From: Desulfuromonadaceae bacterium
GTDB taxonomy: Bacteria > Desulfobacterota > Desulfuromonadia > Geobacterales > Pseudopelobacteraceae
Length of the DNA: 64,000 nucleotides
Direction of reading: 5' to 3'
Assembly (NCBI GenBank): GCA_028681335.1
Contig: JAQUIT010000009.1
Span: 62,001-126,000 of the forward strand
Below the pieces are notes generated by a model, which saw only the letters and a program-made list of their open reading frames with translations, was not told the origin of the DNA and searched no databases. Positions 36,657 through 45,761 of the stretch are shown here, piece by piece. Within the stretch, counting starts at the first letter, position 1. Each line of letters begins with the position of its first letter. Made by a program: the position numbers and the translations under genes.

Positions 36657-37406
36657 CTATGCATAAGCCCGTGAATAACCGAACTTCATTGAGAGCTGCT
36701 CGGCCCCGTCAAGCATACAAGGGATAACCTCTTTCTCAAGCCGGTCCTGAAGCATCCTGAATGAAGGGGCCAGCAGAGTCAGGGCACAAACAACCTTGCC
36801 GGCATAATCGCGGATGGCAACCGCAACCGTACAGACACCTTCTCCCAAGCCGTTAAAATCAACAGCAACGCCCTTACGACGAATTTCTTCAAGCTCAACT
36901 TCAAGTTCCTTGGAGTGTGGAACTCCGCGCCTTTTAAAAAGATCGATAGAACTGACCGATTTGATAACCTTTCCAGCGGCGTTGGAAAAGATTGGAAAAC
37001 GCCTTCCCACTAGGTCTGCGGCTTTTATCTGCTGAAATGAATCAACCATATCCAGAAACAGGACCTCATCATTGTTCATGACCGTTATATAGACAGCCTC
37101 ATCCAGTTTACGCGCCAGCTCTACCATTATCGGATGTGCCAACCTGATGAGATTGTCACTTTTCAGAATATGTTGCGCCATTTCAAAAGCCTGAAGTCCC
37201 AGAGAGTAGGTACCGGTCGCGGCATCCCGCTCAACCAGACCTTTTTCTTCAAGTGTCGCAAGCAGCCGGAAGGCTTTATTGCGGCTTAAAGCAAGTTTTT
37301 TTTCAATGACCGCGATCGATGGACTGTCACCGTCCTGGGCAAGGACTTCCAATAAATCTATGGCCTTGACAACGGCTTGAACCGAATACAGACCTTTGTC
37401 TCTCAT
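36657..37406 (-). CDS. IclR-family transcriptional regulator
   Basis: A 249-residue regulator with an N-terminal winged helix (about 7-70; SIAVIEKKLALSRNKAFRLL) and a C-terminal IclR ligand-binding domain (about 85-245). The latter contains VYITVMNNDEVLFLDMVDS, GRRFPIFSNAAGKVI and NGLGEGVCTVAVAIRD. IclR proteins usually bind small organic acids and control their uptake or use. GGAG lies 8 bp before the ATG. It is upstream of and on the same strand as the DUF4212-symporter operon (185 bp gap), so it is a likely regulator of that operon. Confidence 0.92.
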   Translation of the reverse strand: MRDKGLYSVQAVVKAIDLLEVLAQDGDSPSIAVIEKKLALSRNKAFRLLATLEEKGLVERDAATGTYSLGLQAFEMAQHILKSDNLIRLAHPIMVELARKLDEAVYITVMNNDEVLFLDMVDSFQQIKAADLVGRRFPIFSNAAGKVIKSVSSIDLFKRRGVPHSKELEVELEEIRRKGVAVDFNGLGEGVCTVAVAIRDYAGKVVCALTLLAPSFRMLQDRLEKEVIPCMLDGAEQLSMKFGYSRAYA

Positions 37407-37567
37407 GATTCATACTCCGATCATAAAATAGCGTGGAATAAACATTTCTAAGCTAAGTGGTACACCCGAACAAACAGAACTTGAAAATGGATACAGAGTT
37501 CAAATACGAGCTACAGGTACTAATTAGTAAATAAATGTGAAGCGGGTGATGACTAAAAAGTAAGGAA

Positions 37568-37858
37568 CTATACTGTGGGAGTAATGCAGGGCGGGGATCT
37601 GCCGTGGAGGTTTTCCATGTTGCGATTAAATACAGGTGTCTGCAGGTTTTGTGCGAAGACATGGTGCGGATAAACATTAACTTCTGATATCGGTATTATT
37701 GATTGACGTAGAATACCAATAGTGACTTTTCGTGATTCATGCAGTTGGATAGTTTTTGTGGCTGGAACATCAAAGTTGGGGATTTTAGCCGTCGAAAAGG
37801 AAACTGGCGCTATTACCAGCAACGAAAAGATTACTATTTGACAAAGTATCTTTTTCAT
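37568..37858 (-). CDS. Small exported protein with IPNF motif (copy 1)
   Basis: A 96-residue protein starting with a clear signal peptide (MKKILCQIVIFSLLVIAPVS, cleavage near residue 24). The ATG has GGGAG about 6 bp upstream. After the signal comes KIPNFDVP (Ile26-Phe29), then a short polar region with no known domain. The segment LLVIAPVSFSTAKIPNF agrees at 10 of 17 positions with LLLLAPITFSNDNIPNF in the protein at 39875-40249, on the other side of the CBS/DUF294 gene. The two may be members of an undescribed small family. Function unknown; it is a real gene only if the signal peptide and ribosome site are not coincidence. Confidence 0.5.
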   Translation of the reverse strand: MKKILCQIVIFSLLVIAPVSFSTAKIPNFDVPATKTIQLHESRKVTIGILRQSIIPISEVNVYPHHVFAQNLQTPVFNRNMENLHGRSPPCITPTV

Positions 37859-38291
37859 TATAGCTCCCTCAAAGATTATCGACTGAGCGGATATTTACAA
37901 ACAAGCTTTCAGCAAAACAAACGATAAAACAGAATAGTGTTTTTATTTCTTATGTAACAATATTATATTATTGTCAATCATTTTTTCACTGTCGATTAAA
38001 TCCCATATTAACAAAGCTCATCTTACTGTTTTGTCGATGTTTTTAAATCAGCATTATTGTCACTAATCTCAATCCTAGTTTTATTTCCATAAAACAACAG
38101 CAGATTTTTTTCTTTTTATTGCGGTAATTTATTTCCTGTTATAGTTAACTTTGTAATAATGTTGTTGTGTATTGACTTTAATCGTATAAGCTATCAAGAG
38201 ATCACTGGTAACCGTAAAATGATTGCAATCACATTTGAAGTACGTAAGAATACCACATGGTGAGTATTTAGCCACTAGAGGGGAAGAAATA
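37859..38291. other. AT-rich intergenic region between small exported protein and CBS/DUF294 gene
   Basis: A 433-bp very AT-rich stretch without a gene, holding the divergent control region. A possible rightward promoter is TTGTTG-17-TATAAG at 38162-38190. An inverted repeat ACAATA/TATTGT with a 6-bp spacer lies near 37956-37973. GGGGAAG just before 38292 is the ribosome site of the next gene. Confidence 0.4.
38162..38190 (+). promoter_or_regulatory. Candidate promoter of the CBS/DUF294 gene
   Basis: TTGTTG (38162-38167) and TATAAG (38185-38190) are 17 bp apart, about 100 bp upstream of the ATG at 38292. The match to consensus is moderate and the surroundings are AT-rich, so chance hits are likely. 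Confidence 0.3.
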
Positions 38292-39743
38292 ATGCCGGTT
38301 ATCAGCGAGGACAGCTTCTTTTTTATCACTGTTGATAGCATCTGCCATCGCCCGGCTATTACCTGTTCTCCGGATATAGGTCTGGTTGAAATGACCAGAA
38401 TTCTCAAGACGTTCAACATCTCAGGCATAGTAGCTGTTGAAAACCAAAAGCCTGTCGGGATCGTCTCTTTGCGCGACCTGCGCAACCTGATAGCTGATAC
38501 GGTTGAAGATATTTTCAAGCTGACTGTGCGCGATGTCATGAAGACGGAACTTATCACCATCCGCAACAGCGATTATCTGTTCAAAGCCATCTTCCTGATG
38601 GCCAAAAACAATATTCACCGTCTGGTGGTTATTGATGAACTCGGCCTGCTTTTTGGAGTAATGACAGATACCGACCTACTCCGTATCCAGACCCGCAGCC
38701 CCCTCTATCTTGTCCAGGAGATAGAGGCGGCTACCACACTTGAGCAGCTACACCTGATTGGCAAGAAGATGATCGACATGTTGCACTATGCCGTTAAGAC
38801 AAATGCGGACACGCAAAGCCTCATCCAACTCATAGCCAACTTTAATGACACCTTTACCCAGCGTCTTATTTTCATACTTGATTGCGTTCATGACGTGCGC
38901 CTTCCAGAGGGAGCGGCTTTTCTCGTGTTGGGCAGCGAGGGGCGCGAGGAACAGACACTTCGCACCGACCAGGACAACGCTATCGTGTATCGTGATGATT
39001 TCACGCCGGATAAAGTAGCGGAGGTGCGACGTTTTGCCGAACGCATAGTTTCTGCCCTTGAGAGCGTCGGCGTGCCACTCTGCCCCGGCAACATGATGGC
39101 AAGCAACCCTGACTGGTGCCACAGTTTGGCTGAATGGAAGCTGTTAACAGATCACTGGATCAATTCGCCCGGACCTGACGAGACCGTTAACTTCGGAGTT
39201 TTTCAGGATCTGCGGGTGCTGCATGGAGACAAATCTCTCGAAAAAGAACTCAGGGATCATATAGAAGAGTGCACACGAAAAAACTCAATTTTCTTTCCAA
39301 ATATGGCTCGCAATATAGTGCGTTTTAAACCACCACTGGGTATGTTCGGACGACTGCTGGTAGAAAAGAAGGGAGCGCATCGAGGTAAACTGGATCTTAA
39401 AAAAGGCGGCCTGTTTGCATTAACCAGAGGGATCGGCCTGTTGGCTTTAGAGTCAGGGATCATGGGAGGAACAACATGGACCAAAATGGTTCGCCTTAAC
39501 AAGCTGCAGATACTATCGGATCAGGAACTTGATACGATCGGAGAGGCCTTTACCTTTCTGGTAATGATGCGCCTAAAAAAACAGCTTCTGGCTGTTTCAG
39601 CAAACAAGGAACCAATCAACCACGTTGATCCGCTGGTCCTTACCTACCGGGAGAGGGATGATCTCCGTTCAGCACTTCAGGGCGTCAACACCCTCATTCA
39701 TTTTCTGCGCAGCCACTACCAGCTCGACATGATCGCCCGTTAG
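38292..39743 (+). CDS. CBS-domain protein with DUF294 nucleotidyltransferase-like domain
   Basis: A 483-residue cytoplasmic protein. Two CBS motifs lie at about 15-135 (GLVEMTRILKTFNISGIVAV and DYLFKAIFLMAKNNIHRLVV), probably binding adenine nucleotides. The DUF294 domain follows with LGSEGREEQTLRTDQDNAIV, the GS...D-x-D pattern of GlnD-like nucleotidyltransferases, then a C-terminal helical substrate-binding domain. Such proteins are commonly encoded next to acetate-type Na+/solute symporters and are thought to signal energy or nitrogen state; here the symporter operon is 2 kb away. I start at the ATG 38292 with GGGGAAG; a TTG at 38223 would add 23 residues. Confidence 0.85.
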   Translation: MPVISEDSFFFITVDSICHRPAITCSPDIGLVEMTRILKTFNISGIVAVENQKPVGIVSLRDLRNLIADTVEDIFKLTVRDVMKTELITIRNSDYLFKAIFLMAKNNIHRLVVIDELGLLFGVMTDTDLLRIQTRSPLYLVQEIEAATTLEQLHLIGKKMIDMLHYAVKTNADTQSLIQLIANFNDTFTQRLIFILDCVHDVRLPEGAAFLVLGSEGREEQTLRTDQDNAIVYRDDFTPDKVAEVRRFAERIVSALESVGVPLCPGNMMASNPDWCHSLAEWKLLTDHWINSPGPDETVNFGVFQDLRVLHGDKSLEKELRDHIEECTRKNSIFFPNMARNIVRFKPPLGMFGRLLVEKKGAHRGKLDLKKGGLFALTRGIGLLALESGIMGGTTWTKMVRLNKLQILSDQELDTIGEAFTFLVMMRLKKQLLAVSANKEPINHVDPLVLTYRERDDLRSALQGVNTLIHFLRSHYQLDMIAR

Positions 39744-39874
39744 CACTCGTCACACCCTCTTAAACCGTGCTATAAAGGTAGTCGTTTACTCAAACATCAG
39801 AATTGAGCTTACATGCGCGGCATCATGCCCCAAAACTTACACAGCAATTAGTATGGTCTGCTGAAGGGCTCACT

Positions 39875-40249
39875 ATGTATCCTGAACAACCTTTATTTAC
39901 AGACAGGATCGATTCCAGCGCCACCCCCCATACTCCGGCCGGCAAACTTTTCTTGCACAAACTGTTTTTCAGAAGATATCTCTCACATCTACTGATAGCG
40001 ATGCTGCTTCTGCTTGCTCCCATTACCTTTTCAAATGACAATATTCCAAACTTCCAACCTGAGTGCGAGACCCGATCGGCCGTGCGTATCACTATGCGCA
40101 GCGCCGTCACCTTATTTCGAAGCTCTGGATCCACTACTCTTCAAAAGATAAAAACAGCGCATTCACCACGTTATTCATTCCCCACACCACTTTTTCCAGC
40201 AATTTTGCAGCTATCTCTGGCAACCCCAAGCCGGGCCCCTCCAGCCTGA
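39875..40249 (+). CDS. Small membrane or exported protein with IPNF motif (copy 2)
   Basis: A 124-residue protein with a 35-residue polar N-terminus and one long hydrophobic segment (about 36-52; LSHLLIAMLLLLAPITFSN), then DNIPNF (Ile57-Phe60) and a serine/proline-rich tail. The ATG has AAGGG about 6 bp upstream. The hydrophobic stretch and IPNF motif resemble the protein at 37568-37858. The tail shows no known domain. It may be a signal-anchored protein, or the start may lie further in. Function unknown and gene status uncertain. Confidence 0.42.
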   Translation: MYPEQPLFTDRIDSSATPHTPAGKLFLHKLFFRRYLSHLLIAMLLLLAPITFSNDNIPNFQPECETRSAVRITMRSAVTLFRSSGSTTLQKIKTAHSPRYSFPTPLFPAILQLSLATPSRAPPA

Positions 40250-40330
40250 TTTACACTCCATAAAAACAACATAACAAGCAAAGATCGTATGTTTTTTTGT
40301 TCGGCAACACTCATCGGAAAGGAGGGTGTC

Positions 40331-40681
40331 ATGTACAAAATTTTACAGCGCTTATTGCCTTTTGCAGATAACCACAAAAAGCCTGAATGCGCCTGCTGTG
40401 GCCGTTGTTGCGAATCGTTCGGCGGGCACTTGACAACGTCGCCGCGAGATCTTGAGAGATGGGAACGTGAGAAGAGGATTGACCTGCTCAGCCGTACCAA
40501 CCGGCTGGGGTGGATCTGGGTTGACCCGCAAACAAAGGAACTGCTGGATCGCTGCCCATTCATCGTTAAACTTGATGAGCAGCGGTACGGCTGCGCTATT
40601 CAAGAGACAAAGCCTGATATCTGCCGGGATTATCCAACGCTTGCCCATGGTAAACGCTGTGTGAGCGGCATTATATTTTAA
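40331..40681 (+). CDS. YkgJ-family cysteine cluster protein
   Basis: A 116-residue protein of the YkgJ type, thought to bind Zn or an Fe-S cluster through its cysteines. The pattern is CACCGRCC (Cys20, 22, 23, 26, 27), then DRCPFI, YGCAIQ, and KPDICRDYP with a last cysteine near the end. The function of the family is not established. The ATG at 40331 has AAAGGAGG upstream; the frame from 40289 is longer but lacks such a site. It lies 39 bp before the second nhaD and is probably cotranscribed with it. Confidence 0.88.
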   Translation: MYKILQRLLPFADNHKKPECACCGRCCESFGGHLTTSPRDLERWEREKRIDLLSRTNRLGWIWVDPQTKELLDRCPFIVKLDEQRYGCAIQETKPDICRDYPTLAHGKRCVSGIIF

Positions 40682-40720
40682 AAAACAGAATTGCAATTCC
40701 TGAACACAAAGGAACCTTAC

Positions 40721-42130
40721 ATGAGAATAGTCGTTTTTCAGATTGTATTTATACTGTTGTCATCACTTCCAGCCTCTGCCGCCGCCAGTGGAGAGGTTAT
40801 CGACCTGACCGGTACAGCCATGGGCGTGTTCGCCGTGTTTCTGTTTGCCGCCGCCTATGCCCTGGTTATATTCGAGGAGCAGCTCCATCTGCGAAAAAGC
40901 AAGCCGGTGATCGTCGCGGCCGGCATCATCTGGGTTCTGGTGGCTCTTGCTTATCAGGCCCTGGGACAACCGGATCATGCACATGCTGCCATCATGCATA
41001 ACCTGACCGAGTATGCCGAACTGTTCCTGTTCCTGCTGGCCGCAATGACCTACATAAACGCAATGGAAGAACGCAACGTTTTCAGTGCGTTGCGCTCGTG
41101 GCTCGTCACCAGGGGATTCACTCTCAGAACTCTGTTCTGGATGACCGGCGCCCTGGCTTTCGTGATATCACCGATAGCCGACAATCTGACTACCGCCCTG
41201 TTGATGGGCGCGGTTGCAATGGCTGTCGGTGGCACAAACCGGGCATTTATAGTTGTGGCATGTATTAATATAGTCGTAGCGGCCAATGCCGGTGGTGCTT
41301 TTTCACCGTTTGGCGACATAACCACCCTGATGGTCTGGCAGAAAGGCAAAGTAAGCTTCTTTGAGTTTTTCGCCATTTTTATCCCATCGGTCATAAACTG
41401 GCTCATCCCGGCTATCATCATGAGCTTTGCCGTGCCCAAGGATAAGCCTGAAGTATGCGATGCCGCGGTCAGCATGAAGATCGGCGCAAAGCGGATCATG
41501 GCACTGTTTCTACTGACGATCATTACGGCTGTTTCCTTCCACAACTTTCTGCACCTCCCACCGGCAGTGGGGATGATGTTGGGGCTAGGTTACCTCTCCT
41601 TCTTTGCCTACTATCTTAAAAAAGTCGAAAACCGCCTTAACAGCGGTGACAATCCCCTCGACATCACGGGGCACAACCACAACACCTTTGACCTGTTCCG
41701 CAAAATAGCAAGGGCCGAGTGGGATACTTTGTTATTCTTCTACGGAGTGATTCTCTGTGTCGGCGGATTGGGGCAGTTCGGCTATCTGGCCGGTGTATCC
41801 AAGTTCCTCTACGACGGTCTCGGTCACACAACCGCTAATGTGCTGATTGGAATCATGTCGGCAATTGTTGACAACATCCCGGTCATGTTTGCGGTTCTGA
41901 CAATGGATCCACAGATGTCGCACGGCCAATGGCTGCTGGTAACGCTGACCGCAGGTGTTGGCGGCAGCCTCCTCTCTATCGGTTCTGCCGCCGGTGTGGC
42001 CCTGATGGGATCTGCCCGGGGAGTTTATACGTTTGGTGCTCACCTGAAGTGGAGCTGGGCAATTGCACTTGGATACGCTGCCAGTATCTTCACTCATTTG
42101 CTCATGAACGGCAGGTACTTTACCCATTAA
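40721..42130 (+). CDS. nhaD: Na+/H+ antiporter NhaD (copy 2)
   Basis: A 469-residue NhaD-type antiporter with a signal-like N-terminus (MRIVVFQIVFILLSSLPASA), a feature of the longer NhaD branch. The core motifs are FLFLLAAMTYINAMEERNVF, SPIADNLTTALLM, ANAGGAFSPFGDITTLMVW and SAIVDNIPVMFA. The central loop (about 240-300) and C-terminus differ clearly from copy 1 at 32322-33608, so the two are not a recent duplication. AAAGGAA precedes the ATG at 40721. The gene is upstream of otsA-otsB on the same strand (134 bp gap with its own promoter candidate), linking Na+ export with trehalose synthesis. Confidence 0.92.
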   Translation: MRIVVFQIVFILLSSLPASAAASGEVIDLTGTAMGVFAVFLFAAAYALVIFEEQLHLRKSKPVIVAAGIIWVLVALAYQALGQPDHAHAAIMHNLTEYAELFLFLLAAMTYINAMEERNVFSALRSWLVTRGFTLRTLFWMTGALAFVISPIADNLTTALLMGAVAMAVGGTNRAFIVVACINIVVAANAGGAFSPFGDITTLMVWQKGKVSFFEFFAIFIPSVINWLIPAIIMSFAVPKDKPEVCDAAVSMKIGAKRIMALFLLTIITAVSFHNFLHLPPAVGMMLGLGYLSFFAYYLKKVENRLNSGDNPLDITGHNHNTFDLFRKIARAEWDTLLFFYGVILCVGGLGQFGYLAGVSKFLYDGLGHTTANVLIGIMSAIVDNIPVMFAVLTMDPQMSHGQWLLVTLTAGVGGSLLSIGSAAGVALMGSARGVYTFGAHLKWSWAIALGYAASIFTHLLMNGRYFTH

Positions 42131-42132
42131 CG

Positions 42133-42160
42133 TTGTAGAACAGCTCAGCTACTGTATACT
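42133..42160 (+). promoter_or_regulatory. Candidate promoter of otsA-otsB
   Basis: TTGTAG (42133-42138) and TATACT (42155-42160) are 16 bp apart, directly after the nhaD stop and about 105 bp before otsA. Each box matches the consensus at four or five positions. Confidence 0.45.
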
Positions 42161-42231
42161 TATAACTGAGGAAGCTGATATTCCGCCGTTTATTGAAAGA
42201 TTTTTACCGGGACAACCGGCATGAGTATGAC

Positions 42232-42245
42232 TGATACTTGTATCA
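42232..42245. promoter_or_regulatory. Perfect palindrome before otsA
   Basis: TGATAC-TT-GTATCA is a perfect 6-2-6 palindrome between the candidate promoter and the ribosome site of otsA (AGGAG at about 42253). It could be an operator or an element in the mRNA leader. Confidence 0.4.
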
Positions 42246-42264
42246 AATAGAGACAGGAGAATTA

Positions 42265-44502
42265 ATGCGCGGATTCAGATCACTTAAACTTTCCTTACGC
42301 TTTGTCGTCCCTCTGGTGGTTGCCTTGGGGCTGCTTGCCTACGCCGTAGTTCCGTTAGTGGATAAGCTTACGTTGCGCTGGTCTGTTCGCGATATGGATG
42401 CAAGGTCGCAGCTTATTTCCAGCACCCTGAAGGACCCACTACTGGAACTGCTGCCACTGGGTGACCGACAAAAGATCAACAGGCTTCTGCAACGAGCCCT
42501 CCAGGATGAACGCCTATTGGCGGTGGGATTCTGTAATAACGAGAAAGAGCTGGTTTACCGGACCCGCGCGTTTCCTGCCGACATCAACTGCAGTTCGGCC
42601 ATGGACAACACCAGCAAATCACTTCACGTGATCAACCTTCCCCAGGGGCCGGTACATGTGGCAATTAATGCCATTAATCAGGACGGCACCCAGATCGGTT
42701 CTCTGGTCCTGGTTCATGACATGAGCTACATTGTGCGACGCAGTGCCGATACCCGCAAGTACGTTATTCTCCTCTTTATCGTGCTGGGGGTGGTCGTCTC
42801 CATGATCACCGTGTTTGTGGCTCACCTGAGTTGGCAGGGATGGATGGAAGGCGTGCGGGCGATGTTGCGCGGTGAAGGCATCATCAAGCCGTTCACCCAG
42901 CCTGCGGTCGCATCGGAATTGCAGCCGCTGGTGGGTGACCTGAAAACCCTGTTGCGCTCCATGGATGCGGAGCGACGCCTGGCCGATGATTCAACCATCA
43001 CCTGGAGCCCGGATACCCTGCGCAGATTGCTGCACAAGCAGTTGACCGGGGAAAAGGTGATCGTTGTCTCCAATCGCGAGCCTTACATCCACAGCAAGGT
43101 AGATGGCACAATCCAGGTTCACCGCCCCGCCAGTGGCCTGGTAACCGCCGTTGAGCCGGTCATGCGCGCCTGTTCAGGGACCTGGATCGCTCACGGTAGC
43201 GGCACGGCAGACCGTGAAACAGTGGATGAGCATGACCGTGTTATGGTGCCACCGCAGAAGCCGGAATATAACCTGCGGCGGATCTGGATGACCAAAGAAG
43301 AGGAAAAGGGGTACTATTACGGATTTGCCAATGAGGGGCTCTGGCCTCTCTGCCACAACGCCCACGTCCGACCGGTATTTCGCACCAGCGACTGGGAGCA
43401 GTATGTAAAGATCAACCAGCGCTTTGCCGATGCTGTCGTCGCAGAGGCGGACAGCGACAACCCGGTGGTATTGGTGCAGGATTATCATTTTGCCCTGCTG
43501 CCCGGAATGGTTCGCAATGTGCTGCCCAAGGCCACGATCATCACCTTCTGGCATATTCCATGGCCGAACCCGGAATCATTCGGCATCTGTCCCTGGCGCG
43601 AGATACTGTTGAAAGGGATGCTGGGAAGCACTATTCTCGGCTTTCACACCCCTTATCACTGCAAGAATTTTCTGGAAACGGTTGACCGCTACCTTGAAAC
43701 CCGCATTGAGCACGAGTCCTCCACGATCTCCCGACGCGGTCAGTTGACAATGGTGGAGAGCTACCCGATCTCGATCCAATGGCCACCGCCGTGGCTGGGA
43801 AAAACACCTCCGGTGGAGCAGGTCAGGGAAGAGATTATGGTTTCACTGGGTCTTCCCCTTGATCACCTGCTGGGGGTCGGCGTTGACCGCATGGATTATA
43901 CCAAGGGAATTCCTGAACGGTTTACAGCAGTTGAGCGCATGCTGGAGCTGCACCCTGAACTGGTGGGACGCTTCACCTTTGTCCAGATCGCCGCACCCAG
44001 TCGCTCGGCCCTTGAAGAGTACCAAGCCTTAGAGACCAGGGTACGTACCATGGCAGAACGAATAAACGCACGCTTTACCAGCAACGGTTATCCGCCAATA
44101 ATTCTCAAGTCCGAACACCATGAACCGGAAGAGGTGAACCGCTATTTCCGGGCGGCGCAGGTATGCATGGTCACCAGTCTCCATGATGGTATGAACCTTG
44201 TGGCGAAGGAGTTTGTGGCGTCCCGAGACGATGAACGTGGCGTGCTGATACTGAGCCAGTTTACCGGTGCCGCACATGAACTGCATGAGGCGCTGGTCGT
44301 CAATCCTTATCATGTGGAGCAGACAGCCGAAGCGCTTTATCAGGCGCTCTTCATGCCTGAATACGAACAGCAGGAGCGGATGCGCAGCATGCGGGCCCTG
44401 GTACGTGATTTCAACGTCTACCGTTGGGCGGGACGTATGCTGCTGGATGCCGCACGGGTGCGGCAACGTGAAAAGCTGGCCACGCGCATAGCAAATAATT
44501 AG
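42265..44502 (+). CDS. otsA: Membrane-anchored trehalose-6-phosphate synthase with sensor-like N-terminus
   Basis: A 745-residue protein. The C-terminal part (about 260-735) is a GT20 enzyme that makes trehalose 6-phosphate from UDP-glucose (or GDP-glucose) and glucose 6-phosphate. Visible motifs are [10 protein letters not shown] (265-274), QDYHF (405-409), HIPWP (430-434), DRMDYTKG (541-548) and [10 protein letters not shown] (641-650). Normal OtsA proteins have about 470 residues. The extra 260 residues hold a membrane helix (11-31), a periplasmic region of about 135 residues, a second helix (166-190) and a HAMP-like linker, the layout of a transmembrane sensor. AGGAG supports the ATG at 42265. 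otsB follows after 16 bp. The fusion suggests direct control of synthesis by an envelope signal. Confidence 0.92.
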   Translation: MRGFRSLKLSLRFVVPLVVALGLLAYAVVPLVDKLTLRWSVRDMDARSQLISSTLKDPLLELLPLGDRQKINRLLQRALQDERLLAVGFCNNEKELVYRTRAFPADINCSSAMDNTSKSLHVINLPQGPVHVAINAINQDGTQIGSLVLVHDMSYIVRRSADTRKYVILLFIVLGVVVSMITVFVAHLSWQGWMEGVRAMLRGEGIIKPFTQPAVASELQPLVGDLKTLLRSMDAERRLADDSTITWSPDTLRRLLHKQLTGEKVIVVSNREPYIHSKVDGTIQVHRPASGLVTAVEPVMRACSGTWIAHGSGTADRETVDEHDRVMVPPQKPEYNLRRIWMTKEEEKGYYYGFANEGLWPLCHNAHVRPVFRTSDWEQYVKINQRFADAVVAEADSDNPVVLVQDYHFALLPGMVRNVLPKATIITFWHIPWPNPESFGICPWREILLKGMLGSTILGFHTPYHCKNFLETVDRYLETRIEHESSTISRRGQLTMVESYPISIQWPPPWLGKTPPVEQVREEIMVSLGLPLDHLLGVGVDRMDYTKGIPERFTAVERMLELHPELVGRFTFVQIAAPSRSALEEYQALETRVRTMAERINARFTSNGYPPIILKSEHHEPEEVNRYFRAAQVCMVTSLHDGMNLVAKEFVASRDDERGVLILSQFTGAAHELHEALVVNPYHVEQTAEALYQALFMPEYEQQERMRSMRALVRDFNVYRWAGRMLLDAARVRQREKLATRIANN

Positions 44503-44518
44503 TATTCAAGGAATTACA

Positions 44519-45307
44519 ATGACATATATGTTCAGCCCTAAAGGGGTGGAAGAGCTTTGTTCGTTTGTAGATGCGGCTACGCTATTCGCCTTTGATCTTG
44601 ACGGCACTCTGGCTCCGATTGTTGACGAACCTGCCGCAATAACCATTAATGACGAGGTGCGGCAAGCCCTTATACAACTGAACAACCTGGCGACGGTTAC
44701 GATTATCACCGGCCGCTCCCGCTCCGACGCCATGAGCCATCTCGGCTTTACCCCGCGCTTTCTGGTCGGCAATCATGGCGCAGAGGGTCTCCCGGGTGAG
44801 ACAACATCCGCTCAGGATTTCACCACGGTATGTAACGGGTGGATAAATCAACTGGAATTATTACTACCGGATATGTCAGCAAATGGCATACTGTTGGAAA
44901 CCAAGGGGCAAACGATAGCCCTCCATTATCGACAGGCATCCGACCCGGTCAAAGCACAGAACAGTATACTGGCCGCCTTTGCCGATTTGATACCGTTACC
45001 ACGCGTTGTCTCAGGCATTTTTGTGGAAAACATCGCCCCCCAGGATGCTCCACACAAGGGAGCGGCGCTGGAGTCTCTCATGGCACACCTGAAGTGTACC
45101 CGGGCTATCTTTGTGGGAGATGATGTCACCGATGAGGACGTTTTCAATCTCCGCAATCCTTCGATACTGGGGGTTCGCGTGGGGAATGACCCTAAAAGTG
45201 CCGCCCTCTCCTATCTGAAGGATCAGCATGAGATGGTTCGTCTTCTTCGAGAGATTATTTCTCTATTGAATGCTTCAACCAGAACTACAGAAAATTTAAA
45301 AAACTGA
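44519..45307 (+). CDS. otsB: Trehalose-6-phosphate phosphatase
   Basis: A 262-residue HAD-superfamily phosphatase that hydrolyses trehalose 6-phosphate to trehalose. The catalytic motif FAFDLDGTLAP has Asp26 (nucleophile) and Asp28 (acid/base); IITGRSRSDA is motif II, and GDDVTDEDVF near residue 200 is the Mg2+-binding motif. The length is typical. The ATG has AAGGAA upstream and lies 16 bp after the otsA stop, so the two form an operon and complete the OtsAB pathway. Confidence 0.95.
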   Translation: MTYMFSPKGVEELCSFVDAATLFAFDLDGTLAPIVDEPAAITINDEVRQALIQLNNLATVTIITGRSRSDAMSHLGFTPRFLVGNHGAEGLPGETTSAQDFTTVCNGWINQLELLLPDMSANGILLETKGQTIALHYRQASDPVKAQNSILAAFADLIPLPRVVSGIFVENIAPQDAPHKGAALESLMAHLKCTRAIFVGDDVTDEDVFNLRNPSILGVRVGNDPKSAALSYLKDQHEMVRLLREIISLLNASTRTTENLKN

Positions 45308-45392
45308 AGGCAACACGTACACCTGATGCAAGACGCAAGGTGTTCCGCCGCTAACGCGGCATCAATACCAACCCCATACAAGGAGGCAGATC

Positions 45393-45680
45393 ATGGCTAC
45401 AAAAGAAGAGTATGTCCGCAAGATGCAGGCAAAACTTGAAGAGTGGAGTGCCGACATCGATACATTGACGGCCAAAACCAGTGAAGTTTCAGCAGATGTC
45501 AGAAACGAATATAATGAGCAGCTGGCCTCACTGAAGGTAAAACTGGCGACAGCCAGCCAGAAGATGAGTGAAATACAAAAATCGGGAGAAAGCGCCTGGA
45601 AGGACATGAAAGCTGGTATTGACCTGGCCTGGACCGCTATCGGTGAAGCCATAGACTCGGCAAAAACCAGGTTTAAATAA
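45393..45680 (+). CDS. Small coiled-coil protein
   Basis: A 95-residue soluble protein predicted to be almost entirely helical, with heptad-like charge patterns in the first 70 residues (MATKEEYVRKMQAKLEEW onward) and an amphipathic end (GIDLAWTAIGEAIDSAKTRF). Proteins of this type, starting MATK-EY and ending AW-x(10)-A, occur in many environmental Proteobacteria; their function is not known. AAGGAGG precedes the ATG, a strong ribosome site. It lies 85 bp after otsB and could be cotranscribed as a stress protein. Confidence 0.75.
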   Translation: MATKEEYVRKMQAKLEEWSADIDTLTAKTSEVSADVRNEYNEQLASLKVKLATASQKMSEIQKSGESAWKDMKAGIDLAWTAIGEAIDSAKTRFK

Positions 45681-45761
45681 ATTTTCACATTTACCAGTCA
45701 CACCATGCAAGAGTGGCGCATCTCGGAAATGAATTACCCGGCTTAAGTGCCATCATCATGA

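Noticed and set aside
45343..45362. GCCGC-TAAC-GCGGC hairpin after otsB
   Set aside because: Only a 5-bp stem and no T run; too weak to call a terminator.
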